Assembly: GCF_002368395.1 (NCBI RefSeq)
Contig: NZ_AP018254.1
Location: 4,402,001-4,466,000, forward strand
Origin: Calothrix sp. NIES-3974
GTDB lineage: Bacteria; Cyanobacteriota; Cyanobacteriia; Cyanobacteriales; Nostocaceae
DNA length: 64,000 bases
Direction: 5' to 3'
Below, piece by piece: positions 54,426-62,114 of this stretch; the stretch's first letter is position 1; every line of letters starts with the position of its first letter. The notes below the pieces were generated by a model that worked only from the letters and a program-made list of their open reading frames with translations, had not been told where the DNA came from and searched no databases. A program made the translations under genes and the position numbers.

Positions 54426-55157
54426 TTACTCTCCCTGGGGACATTCATCCCACAAAGTCGTAATTTCCCGCAAACTTTGAAAATTACCATCCCCCAAAAT
54501 CAAATGGTCGAGCAAAGGAATATTTAAAAGTTTCGCTCCAGCCAATAATTGACGGGTCAGTTCAATATCTGTTTGACTCGGTTCAATATTTCCCGAAGGA
54601 TGATTGTGGGCAATGATTAAACGAGTAGCATTATGTTTAATTGCTTCACGAAAGATTTCTCTCGGTGGTGCAAGGGTCTCTGTAGCGCTTCCCACCGTAA
54701 TCACTTGGGTTCCCAACAGTCGATTTTTGACATCTAATAAAACGACAGCAAACCTTTCAGTACTTTGCCACATCAGGTCTTGACTTAAGGCTGCGGCTGC
54801 GGCTGCGGGACTATCAATCACGGTTTTATCATTAGGACGGGATTGAAATGTTCGCTTACTCAATTCTACTGCTGCGAGGATACTTGTGGCCTTGGCTGGA
54901 CCAATTCCATCAATTTGCATTAACTCTGCGGCACTAACATCCCGTAATACTGCTAACGGTTCCCGTTGATGTTGTCCTAGCTCCTGCAAAATTAATTGTC
55001 CTAATCCCACAGCCGATAATTTGCCTGCACCTTGACCTGTTCCTAATAAAATGGCAATCAGTTCAGCCGTTGAGAGGGTTTTTGCGCCGTAGGTGAGCAA
55101 TCTTTCGCGTGGTCGTTCAGTTTCCGCCATATCCGCGATACGCAGACAGTAGGTCAT
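54426..55157 (-). CDS. radC: RadC-family protein (JAB/MPN domain)
   Basis: 243 residues starting [10 protein letters not shown], the usual cyanobacterial RadC start, with an N-terminal helix-hairpin-helix-like region ([20 protein letters not shown]). The MPN/JAB metalloprotease-like core has the conserved [14 protein letters not shown], with [14 protein letters not shown] and LDHLILGDG. RadC was named for repair, but its biochemical role is unresolved; the fold suggests a metal-dependent peptidase or DNA-interacting enzyme. It is transcribed alone. Confidence 0.94.
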   Translation of the reverse strand: MTYCLRIADMAETERPRERLLTYGAKTLSTAELIAILLGTGQGAGKLSAVGLGQLILQELGQHQREPLAVLRDVSAAELMQIDGIGPAKATSILAAVELSKRTFQSRPNDKTVIDSPAAAAAALSQDLMWQSTERFAVVLLDVKNRLLGTQVITVGSATETLAPPREIFREAIKHNATRLIIAHNHPSGNIEPSQTDIELTRQLLAGAKLLNIPLLDHLILGDGNFQSLREITTLWDECPQGE

Positions 55158-55818
55158 AGCTTCAAACAGGGGTAAATGCAGTAAATATTTCTATTTTTTA
55201 TTTATCCCCTTTCCCGGTAGCAAATATATGCCAATATGACTAAATATTTAAGATTTTGCATTATCTTCATATTTTGGATATTTTGGTGGAATTGCTCCTG
55301 TATTTCTCACAAATCCCTCAAATCTACAGGAAGTAGGGAGTAGAAGGAAAATTCATCTGTCACTCAAGACTTACAGCAATCCGAGGGGGATTTGTAAAAT
55401 CTTACATGTAGGGTTGTTAACGCTTGACAGTTGAAGGTTAACAGTCACCAGTCAACGGCACGCTATTTTTCACGACTTAAATCGGATTGCTGTATAAGTT
55501 ATATCGTTTACGCTAATGCTTGCGACATATCATGGACTGTAACCGTTGATTATTCTAGTTTCATGTATTGCAAAGTACAAGAGAATCGATATTATTTAGA
55601 AGTTGCTGGTCAAGTGTCAATAAATACTTTATCAACCACTTATTGAAGAGGGTAAATAGGCTCAAACTTTACAGACGCGACATGTTGCGTCTCTCCCGAT
55701 TCTGCTTACTCCCAAAAAACGGGCTTGTTAAGTATTGAAATCGACTTTTAAAACATCCTCTTAAGAGAAATCTGGGTCGATATCCTGATTAGCAAATTTG
55801 GGTTGACCTGCACACAAG
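55158..55818. other. 661-bp intergenic region with inverted dispersed repeat
   Basis: Contains the inverted copy B of the 44771 repeat (55501-55594), TGTATTTCTCACAAATCCCT (55301-55320) and a CAGACGCGACATGTTGCGTC palindrome (55673-55692). No gene. Confidence 0.6.
55501..55594 (-). repeat. Dispersed repeat, copy B (inverted relative to copy A)
   Basis: On the minus strand it reads ATATCGATTCTCTTGTACTT ... TGAAACTAGAATAATCAACG, then GTTACAGTCCATGATATGTC and GCAAGCATTAGCGTAAACGA. It is single where copy A is doubled, so the internal duplication happened at copy A. Confidence 0.8.
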
Positions 55819-56529
55819 CTACAACCTCTCAGGATCAATACCTTTTTCCTGTAATTTTTGCAATAAATCCTGATACCGCTTTCTTTCCTCTTCGAGTTGG
55901 GAAAGTGCATTATCTGCACGTTGACGTTCGGTTTCTGCACGCTGACGCTCCTGTTCCCGTTGTTGTGCAAGTTCCACAGATGTCAGAAATTTCTCCCCAT
56001 CGGGACGGTATATTTCCAGGGTTTGAGGTGTGAGATGAAAGCGGATACCCAAACGGGGACTAACCCAAGTATTGATCTCTTCAATTACTTCTAATTCTCC
56101 TTCTTGACTTCGCAACCAACCATTCAAATCGTTTTTGTCGGGGTCATAGATGTAATACTCCTCAACTCCATAGCGTTCGTAGAACTTCTGTTTTTTTGCC
56201 ATTTCCTTGAGGGTATTTCCTGGAGAAAGGATTTCAAACACTACTTGGACGGGGATATTATTCTCTTCCCATTGTTTGTAAGAACCCCTGTCTCCCTTGG
56301 GTCTACCAAACACAACTAAAACATCAGGAGCTTGACGGATTAATTCTCCCTCCACCGGATACCATAGTAAATCTCCAGCTACAAACACATCCGGTTGGGA
56401 TGCAAACAATATTTCCAGGTTTTCTTTAATAGTGACTATCCATTGAAATTGTTTGGTATTATCAGCCATTGGTTGTCCATCGCTGTCTGGGTAGATGATG
56501 GTGGCTGGGGTTTGTTGTGTCAGTACCAT
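55819..56529 (-). CDS. Uma2 family protein (DUF820-type putative endonuclease)
   Basis: 236 residues from the ATG at 56529. The PD-(D/E)XK-like core contains AGDLLWYPVEGELIRQAPDV, VVFGRPKGDRGSYKQWEENN and VQVVFEILSPGNTLKEMAKK, then EYYIYDPDKNDLNGWLRS. A C-terminal coiled coil (EQERQRAETERQRADNALS, EEERKRYQDLLQKLQEKG) is typical of the cyanobacterial branch. Uma2 genes are expanded in cyanobacteria and their natural function is not established. An ATG 21 bp upstream is possible. Confidence 0.88.
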   Translation of the reverse strand: MVLTQQTPATIIYPDSDGQPMADNTKQFQWIVTIKENLEILFASQPDVFVAGDLLWYPVEGELIRQAPDVLVVFGRPKGDRGSYKQWEENNIPVQVVFEILSPGNTLKEMAKKQKFYERYGVEEYYIYDPDKNDLNGWLRSQEGELEVIEEINTWVSPRLGIRFHLTPQTLEIYRPDGEKFLTSVELAQQREQERQRAETERQRADNALSQLEEERKRYQDLLQKLQEKGIDPERL

Positions 56530-56825
56530 AGCGATCGCTCTACCTTGCATTTAGGTGGGGATGGTCTTATTCTAACTTTCTCCGGATATTGACCAACAAC
56601 CATTCCCATAATTAAGTTAATAATCCCCTTGAAAATGTCCCCATCAAAAAGCAACTGATATGTGCCATCCTGTCGAATTACGTCCTTTGAGTGTTAGGGA
56701 ATCTGCCAGGATTCAAACTTTTCCTGACGATTGGATTTTCTACGGTTCTGTCGCTTCTAAATATAAACAAATTGGTAAGTTTTATTGATAAATATGCTAA
56801 ATAATAGTACTATGCCCAGTGAAAT

Positions 56826-58259
56826 CTAAATAATTGACGATAACAATCTATAGATTAAACGAAATAGTGATGTCACAGCGATCGCAATTAAAGCGCTGGT
56901 CAATGCCGAGAAAATCATTGAGGGTATACCCATTCCTGCTTGCAAAGCTGGAACAAACAACATCACCGCCAAGGTTAGCCCCGGAATTATCCCCAAATCC
57001 CATCCTTCCAACCAGCGACGATTTTGAGCATATACCAATATACCAGTAATCAGCACCGCACCAGCGATCGCAATTCCTGGACTTTGGAATAAACTAAATA
57101 ACGCGATCGCCACTAACCCCCCTTCAAAACCACTAAATCCTGCACCCCGAAGAATTTCCCAGGTGGAAAATCGCGGTTGAGGTGATGCTGGTACAGGTGC
57201 TACTGGTTGCGGTGAGACTGCTACAGGTACTACCGGTTGCGATGTCACTGGTGCAGGTGTGACTGCTGGAGGAATCACCGTCGCTGGTACTGGTGTATTC
57301 ACAAACGTACCCACAGCAGATAAATCATTCAAAACTTCTTGTGCCGATTGATACCTATCTGCGACTGCTGGTTTGAGCATTTTGGTCAGAACTTGCGACA
57401 GTTGGGGGGAAATAGAAGTGAATTGTTCCCACTGCCACCGATTACTATAGGCATCAAATAATTCACTGGCATCTTTAGCTGTTAATAATACCAAAATCGT
57501 CACCGCCAAAGCGTATAAATCCGTCGCTGGATAAACATCCTGACCGGAAGTTTGTTCTAGGGGCGCAAATCCCGGTGAGTAGATTCCCGTAGAACCCTTG
57601 GAGGGAGATGGAGAATTTGTGACTTGTTTAACTGCGCCGAAATCCAGTAAAAACAACTTGCCATCGCGACGACGCATAATGTTGGAAGGTTTAATATCGC
57701 GATGAATAATATTTTGGTTGTGAACAAACTTGAGAATACTGAGAACTTCCCGCAACACTTCCAGAGCTTGAGTCTCCGTAAATCTACCTTGCCGAACTAC
57801 TTCTTCCTCCAGATTCTGACCATCTATATATTCTTGAACAATGTAAAAAAATTGATCCTGCTTACCACTAGTTAAACTATCGACAATAATTGGGAAATAG
57901 GCATACAAATTAGGTATTTGATCATGTTGATGACCAATATCTTCCAACACAACCGCTTCCCGCTCAAATAGCTGCTGGGCTAATTGTAGCTGCTCTGGAT
58001 TCAGATTTCCCGCCGGTTGAAACTGCTTCACAACACAATAACGCATTCCCGGAGTATAGCGATCGCGAGCTAAAAAAGCTGCACCAAATCCACCACGACC
58101 CAATAATTTTACAGGCAAATAACGTCCTGCCAAAATCACAGGCATACCGCAGGCAGTACAGAACTTATGCGGTACTGTTCGCAATGTCGTCGTGTCGTCA
58201 AGTTCCGCAAAATGGTTTTGTGGACGAGGGCAGTGCGGACGAGTGCAGTAAAGTTCCAT
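56826..58259 (-). CDS. Serine/threonine protein kinase with N-terminal Cys motif and C-terminal membrane domain
   Basis: 477 residues. An N-terminal zinc-like pattern (C5, C10, C34, C37) precedes the kinase domain, as in SpkB-type kinases. Kinase motifs are present: LLGRGGFGAAFLA, catalytic Lys78 in VVKQF, IIHRDIKPSNI, LLDFGAVK and YSPGFAPLEQ. A Pro/Val/Ala-rich linker with several QPVxP units (about residues 330-385) leads to four membrane helices (GGLVAIALFSLFQSPGIAIA to LTSALIAIAVTSLFRLIYRL). It is a membrane-bound Hanks-type kinase. The Cys-containing N-terminus has been linked to redox signalling in SpkB. Its targets are unknown; it is transcribed alone. Confidence 0.93.
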   Translation of the reverse strand: MELYCTRPHCPRPQNHFAELDDTTTLRTVPHKFCTACGMPVILAGRYLPVKLLGRGGFGAAFLARDRYTPGMRYCVVKQFQPAGNLNPEQLQLAQQLFEREAVVLEDIGHQHDQIPNLYAYFPIIVDSLTSGKQDQFFYIVQEYIDGQNLEEEVVRQGRFTETQALEVLREVLSILKFVHNQNIIHRDIKPSNIMRRRDGKLFLLDFGAVKQVTNSPSPSKGSTGIYSPGFAPLEQTSGQDVYPATDLYALAVTILVLLTAKDASELFDAYSNRWQWEQFTSISPQLSQVLTKMLKPAVADRYQSAQEVLNDLSAVGTFVNTPVPATVIPPAVTPAPVTSQPVVPVAVSPQPVAPVPASPQPRFSTWEILRGAGFSGFEGGLVAIALFSLFQSPGIAIAGAVLITGILVYAQNRRWLEGWDLGIIPGLTLAVMLFVPALQAGMGIPSMIFSALTSALIAIAVTSLFRLIYRLLSSII

Positions 58260-58792
58260 ACAATTGATTCGAGGTTAAATTTTCTGGAGCCAGGTGATTT
58301 GAGGTAAGTCCGTCAATCAAACTTATTTAAGTATTATGCAATACCAAATAATTTTAACTACGGGCGGGGTGTGCAGAAAAACTTTACTCAAGAGATGAAA
58401 AAATAGCAAGTTAACTAGTGTCGGTTAACGGAAATAGGCAAAATCTATCAATATTAGACATCTCCAGAAATTAAATATTAACCCTTACTAAACAAGCATT
58501 TGAGTTCCTTTGTTGGAGATGTCTATAAAAATTGAGAACTCATGGGTGAGGACTTAGTGATGAAACAACAGTTTGCCAGGGTCAGCGATCGCGAAGGATA
58601 CCTATTGTGTAAATCTACACTTAAACATCCTCCTATACTGGTAAGTTCACGAAAGTAAGGTTAATATTCCTACTCCCATACGGACGTAAAATGTTACGTC
58701 TTTCCCTAATCCCTGAATTCAAGGGACATTTTCGGGTTAGTCGAGTGGTAGTGGCTCTAATCTACCAATCTCCAGAGATTTGCCATCAAGAT
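58260..58792. other. Intergenic region with MITE copy 2
   Basis: 533 bp. The 69-bp element at 58456-58524 is the only recognisable feature. The portion near 58630-58790 should be the 3' flank of rbcR. Confidence 0.55.
58456..58524. repeat. MITE-like 69-bp element, copy 2 (AGACATCTCCA / TGGAGATGTCT)
   Basis: Perfect 11-bp inverted repeats AGACATCTCCA (58456-58466) and TGGAGATGTCT (58514-58524). If the element is taken as GACATCTCCA...TGGAGATGTC, it is flanked by TA on both sides (58455-58456 and 58524-58525), as expected for IS630/Tc1-type insertion. The interior matches copy 1 (CATTTGAGTTCCTTTGTTGG). Confidence 0.75.
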
Positions 58793-59830
58793 TTAGACAT
58801 CATCATCCAGGGTAGCCGGTGATGTTTCGTCAACATCAAAGCCATTCACGACTACTGTATCGCGAATCGAATCGCGGTGTGGTGTTTTCAACAATTGAGG
58901 ACTCCAACCGGGATTGGCGAACTGGGGGAGAATTTCCTGGCTAAAGGCTTCTGCGGCTTTAGAACGGTAACGATTAGGGTTGAGAATCAGCCAAAGGGTT
59001 CTTTTGACGACCACACCTTCAATGGTGGTGCAATTGAGGACACCCATTTGTAGCTCTTTTGCGATCGCTGAGGTTGAGACAAATGCCGCACCTAAACCCG
59101 ACTGGACAGCATTTTTTATTGCTTCGATGGAATTAAGTTCCATTTCCACCTTAAACCTGCGGGTGTCTAAATCGCACCTGGTTAACACCTGATCAATGAC
59201 CTTGCGAATAGTTGATTGTGAATCCAGGGCAATGAATTGTAGTTTATATAAATCTTCTTTTTGAATTGTTTCCTGTTTAGCAAAAGGATGGGATACTGGT
59301 AGAATCAGTGCTAGCTCATCCTCCGCATAGGGTAATATTTCCAAAGAATCAGCTAATTCCCCAGGGATTTCCCCACCAATGATGGCCAAGTCTACCTGTC
59401 CATTGACAACACTCCAAGCAGTACGTCGAGTCGAATGAACATGTAGCTGGACAGCAACATCAGGGTATTTTTGCCGAAACATACCAATCATCTTAGGTAG
59501 TAGATATGTACCCGTGGTTTGAGAAGCACCAATAATCAGGGTACCACCCTGGAGGTTTTGTAAATCCTCAATCGCCCGACAGGTTTCCTGACACAGACTG
59601 AGGATTTTTTCACCATAACTTAACAACAGGTGTCCAGCTTCAGTTAACTGAGCGCGTCTTCCACCTCTGTCAAACAAGGGAACATCCAACTGTCGCTCTA
59701 AGTTTTGTACTTGTAAACTTACAGCTGGTTGGGAAACATACAAACTATCAGCAGCGCGTTTAAAGCTCCCTTCAGCAGCAATTGCTCTGAGGATGCGTAA
59801 CTGATCTAAAGTAAAAGGAAGGTCAGACAT
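58793..59830 (-). CDS. rbcR: LysR-type regulator RbcR (Ycf30) of carbon fixation genes
   Basis: 345 residues from the ATG at 59830 ([18 protein letters not shown]). The DNA-binding winged helix is [20 protein letters not shown]. The regulatory domain is closely like Ycf30/Rbc[41 protein letters not shown] and [20 protein letters not shown]. RbcR controls RuBisCO gene expression in response to carbon state in cyanobacteria and algal plastids. It is divergent from the thioredoxin and ndhF1 genes, which belong to linked photosynthetic electron-transfer and redox functions. The C-terminal tail ([11 protein letters not shown]) is acidic. Confidence 0.92.
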   Translation of the reverse strand: MSDLPFTLDQLRILRAIAAEGSFKRAADSLYVSQPAVSLQVQNLERQLDVPLFDRGGRRAQLTEAGHLLLSYGEKILSLCQETCRAIEDLQNLQGGTLIIGASQTTGTYLLPKMIGMFRQKYPDVAVQLHVHSTRRTAWSVVNGQVDLAIIGGEIPGELADSLEILPYAEDELALILPVSHPFAKQETIQKEDLYKLQFIALDSQSTIRKVIDQVLTRCDLDTRRFKVEMELNSIEAIKNAVQSGLGAAFVSTSAIAKELQMGVLNCTTIEGVVVKRTLWLILNPNRYRSKAAEAFSQEILPQFANPGWSPQLLKTPHRDSIRDTVVVNGFDVDETSPATLDDDV

Positions 59831-60268
59831 ATAAAGGCTCAACCCACAACGTTGAAAGGAGCAACACTAAGCAATAAACTAGCGAGTCAGTTTGATTCGG
59901 TGTTTGAGAACTTTTATTGCATCTTAAACTCCGAGAGATAACTCGAAAAAGACAGTATCACAACATCTGGATAAAAGTCTCATATTTGAATACTTTGCGG
60001 TATGGATTGTACTGAAATTAAGTTTTCTTTAAATTTATTTACCAATGGAATTTATTTTTACCACTTAGTCAACCCCCATTTATACAAGCATATGTCGGAC
60101 TACAAATGATTCGGAACAAATCTATTGATGGTATAGAACAACTAAATTTATCTGTGGCAGCAATTCAAAACCCTAAATTCAAGCTCTCAGATTTATCTAC
60201 CAGTGCAATCCCAAGTCCAAAATCCCAAATAGTTTGTAAACCAACTTTTGAGCCAGACCGGATAAGAT

Positions 60269-60418
60269 ATGATTTTGTATCCCGCCACATTAAATCTACT
60301 CGAAATTGCCGCAATACAAAAGCCCCAAGTTAGTTTATCTCATTGTGCAACCCATCAGCAGGATTTACCATTGCCAGGAAAATCTCATCCAAGCACCAGT
60401 ATATTGCCTCCAGCATAG
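60269..60418 (+). pseudogene. Short coding-like fragment (possible gene remnant)
   Basis: 49 codons from ATG to TAG with protein-like composition (LEIAAIQKPQVSLSHCATHQ). No family recognised. It may be a small gene, a remnant or chance. A similar-looking QNPKF phrase occurs in an overlapping frame, so caution is needed. Confidence 0.25.
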
Positions 60419-60669
60419 CCTAAGACACAACATTTACCCATCACATCCGTAAATCTAATTGCCCAGCCGATGACTGGATGCAGAGGGAGCGGGGAGAAAG
60501 GCGACATGTCGCGTCTGTGGGAACAATGGTGAAAATGCGATCACATTTACCAACCCCCACCTCCCTTGTAATCAGAGGAGATGACCAAATTACTAGTACA
60601 GGTTGGCTGAAATAAACTGAGTATTAACTTTTTATCTAGTGACCACGCTCCGCGTGGTCGCTTAGTGGG

Positions 60670-60742
60670 TTGAAGGCTCTGCCTTCATTCACGAAGCAGG
60701 AGCCTCGCAGATTCTGCTCCCACGCGGAGCATGGGAGCGAGG
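60670..60742 (+). repeat. Dispersed repeat with GGAGCATGGGAGCGAG end
   Basis: GAAGGCTCTGCCTTC and CTCCCACGCGGAGCATGGGAG are two hairpin arms, related to 31058-31109 and to 45025-45060 (GCTCCTGCCTCGTGAATGAA). Confidence 0.6.
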
Positions 60743-61376
60743 GGAAAGGTAGGTGTATTTACGCCGCGCGGTACTAGATAATTTATTTTTCCGAATCCAC
60801 TAAAAAAATGCTAAATTATCCCCTAGCCACCATTCCAGAACAGTTTTACGCCTATTGGCTAGCTTCATTTATCACCGAATCGATGTACGATGAATTGGAG
60901 TAGTTGCAAACAAGATTCGGGGCTGTCGATTTTAAATAATTGATAATTCGTAATTTATAATTCGTAATTATGATCTAAACCCACTTTGGCAAGCTCAGTT
61001 ACCTCACCGGGAACAAGACTGCTTACAGAAGCAGGGGAATCATAGCCTTTGGAATTACCTAGGCGCAGGTTTCTTGCCGTAGGCAATTACGCATTAGTAA
61101 TTACGAATTAGGTAGACATACCGATTACCATTGTTTGACCATTGACAGCGTTCCATCCTGACCACTGTCACATGTCAACAGAGTTTTGGAGTGCCCCTAA
61201 TTCACACCTACCCAATTACCCACTTGGAAATTTGACTCCATCAAAACTACCAATCGTCAGTCAAGGTATATTTGATTGCTCATACGCAGGAGATATGTGG
61301 TATTGTAAATTACCTAGACTACTGCAAATAGCAAAATCAAAATAAAAAAGAACTATTAATAACCTCTAGAGGCATC

Positions 61377-61766
61377 ATGGTGTTGTCGGTTAGCGAAAGA
61401 ACATTTAATCAAGAAGTATTAGAATCGCCAGTTCCAGTCCTAGTGAATTTTGAAGCCCCCTGGTGTGGTTTGTGTCGAATTATCCATCCCTTACTGCTGC
61501 AATTTAAATCCCAATTGGGAGAAGAAATCAAATTGGTAGGAGTGAATGCGGACGAAAACTTTAAGCTGTCCACCAAGTATAGGCTCAAGTCCTTACCGAC
61601 TCTGTTACTAATTGCTGATGGTAAAGTGCTGTATCGGGTAGAGGGGTTTCGTAGTCGCGATGACCTATGGCAAGCCCTAGAAGAAGTTCGTCAGCAATAC
61701 TTAATTAAGCCAGAATCCTGTTTGCCCCAAAGTGGTAGCTGGGAGTATAGTTCCCTCCAGAAGTAA
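61377..61766 (+). CDS. Thioredoxin-domain protein with WCGLC active site
   Basis: 129 residues. The thioredoxin fold is clear: PVPVLVNFEAPWCGLCRIIH with the dithiol Cys-Gly-Leu-Cys, VGVNADENFKLSTKYRLKSL, then PTLLLIADGKVLYRVEGFR (the cis-Pro in SLPT). The CGLC motif differs from the standard CGPC and characterises a cyanobacterial thioredoxin subgroup. A C-terminal extension (KPESCLPQSGSWEYSSLQK) contains another Cys. It is 348 bp upstream of ndhF1 on the same strand, and an intervening hairpin suggests separate transcription. It probably reduces disulfides in the cytoplasm; partner unknown. Confidence 0.92.
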   Translation: MVLSVSERTFNQEVLESPVPVLVNFEAPWCGLCRIIHPLLLQFKSQLGEEIKLVGVNADENFKLSTKYRLKSLPTLLLIADGKVLYRVEGFRSRDDLWQALEEVRQQYLIKPESCLPQSGSWEYSSLQK

Positions 61767-62114
61767 TATATTTTTACTTTCAAGTTGATACATTTATGGA
61801 TGCGGGGGGCTTTCGGGAGCAGGGGATGCTGGGGAAGTATATCTACTAAGCACTTCTGTATATTAACCATACTGTATTCTGCCTCCTGTATTCTATTTTC
61901 TGTCTCCTGTCTCCTCCCCAATTAACTAATCGACATTTTTCTTAACAATTGCTTGTCCTTAAGCTCTATCATGATTTAGAGGTTAAAATCTAAAACCAAA
62001 CTTAACCACCCCATCGAAACCGTATCCGATGGGGTATTTTATGCTAAAAACTGTGTGTCACAATTATTAACAGTTGGGACAATTCAATCGAAAATACCAT
62101 AGTAGGCGTTAGTG
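61767..62114. other. Intergenic region between the thioredoxin gene and ndhF1
   Basis: 348 bp. Contains a CCTGTATTCTATTTTCTGTC-like repeat (61880-61920) and the terminator-like hairpin at 62009-62034. The ndhF1 promoter should lie after it. Confidence 0.55.
62009..62040 (+). terminator. Terminator-like hairpin upstream of ndhF1
   Basis: CCCCATCG (62009-62016) / CGATGGGG (62027-62034) forms an 8-bp perfect stem with a 10-nt loop, followed by TATTTT. It could end thioredoxin transcription or act as attenuator in the ndhF1 leader. Confidence 0.6.

Larger units (their letters stand above)
59831..61376. other. 1.5-kb intergenic region with decayed coding fragments and repeats
   Basis: No intact gene. 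Protein-like scraps exist: an ATG frame at 60269-60418 (49 residues, MILYPATLNLLEIAAIQKPQ), one at about 60809-60903 (MLNYPLATIPEQFYAYWLAS) and an open frame around 60970-61070 (QAQLPHREQDCLQKQGNHS). I recognise none of them. Also present are a GACATGTCGCGTC palindrome (60501-60518) and a CCTCG ... GGAGCATGGGAGCGAG element (60670-60742). Possibly a decayed gene region. Confidence 0.5.
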
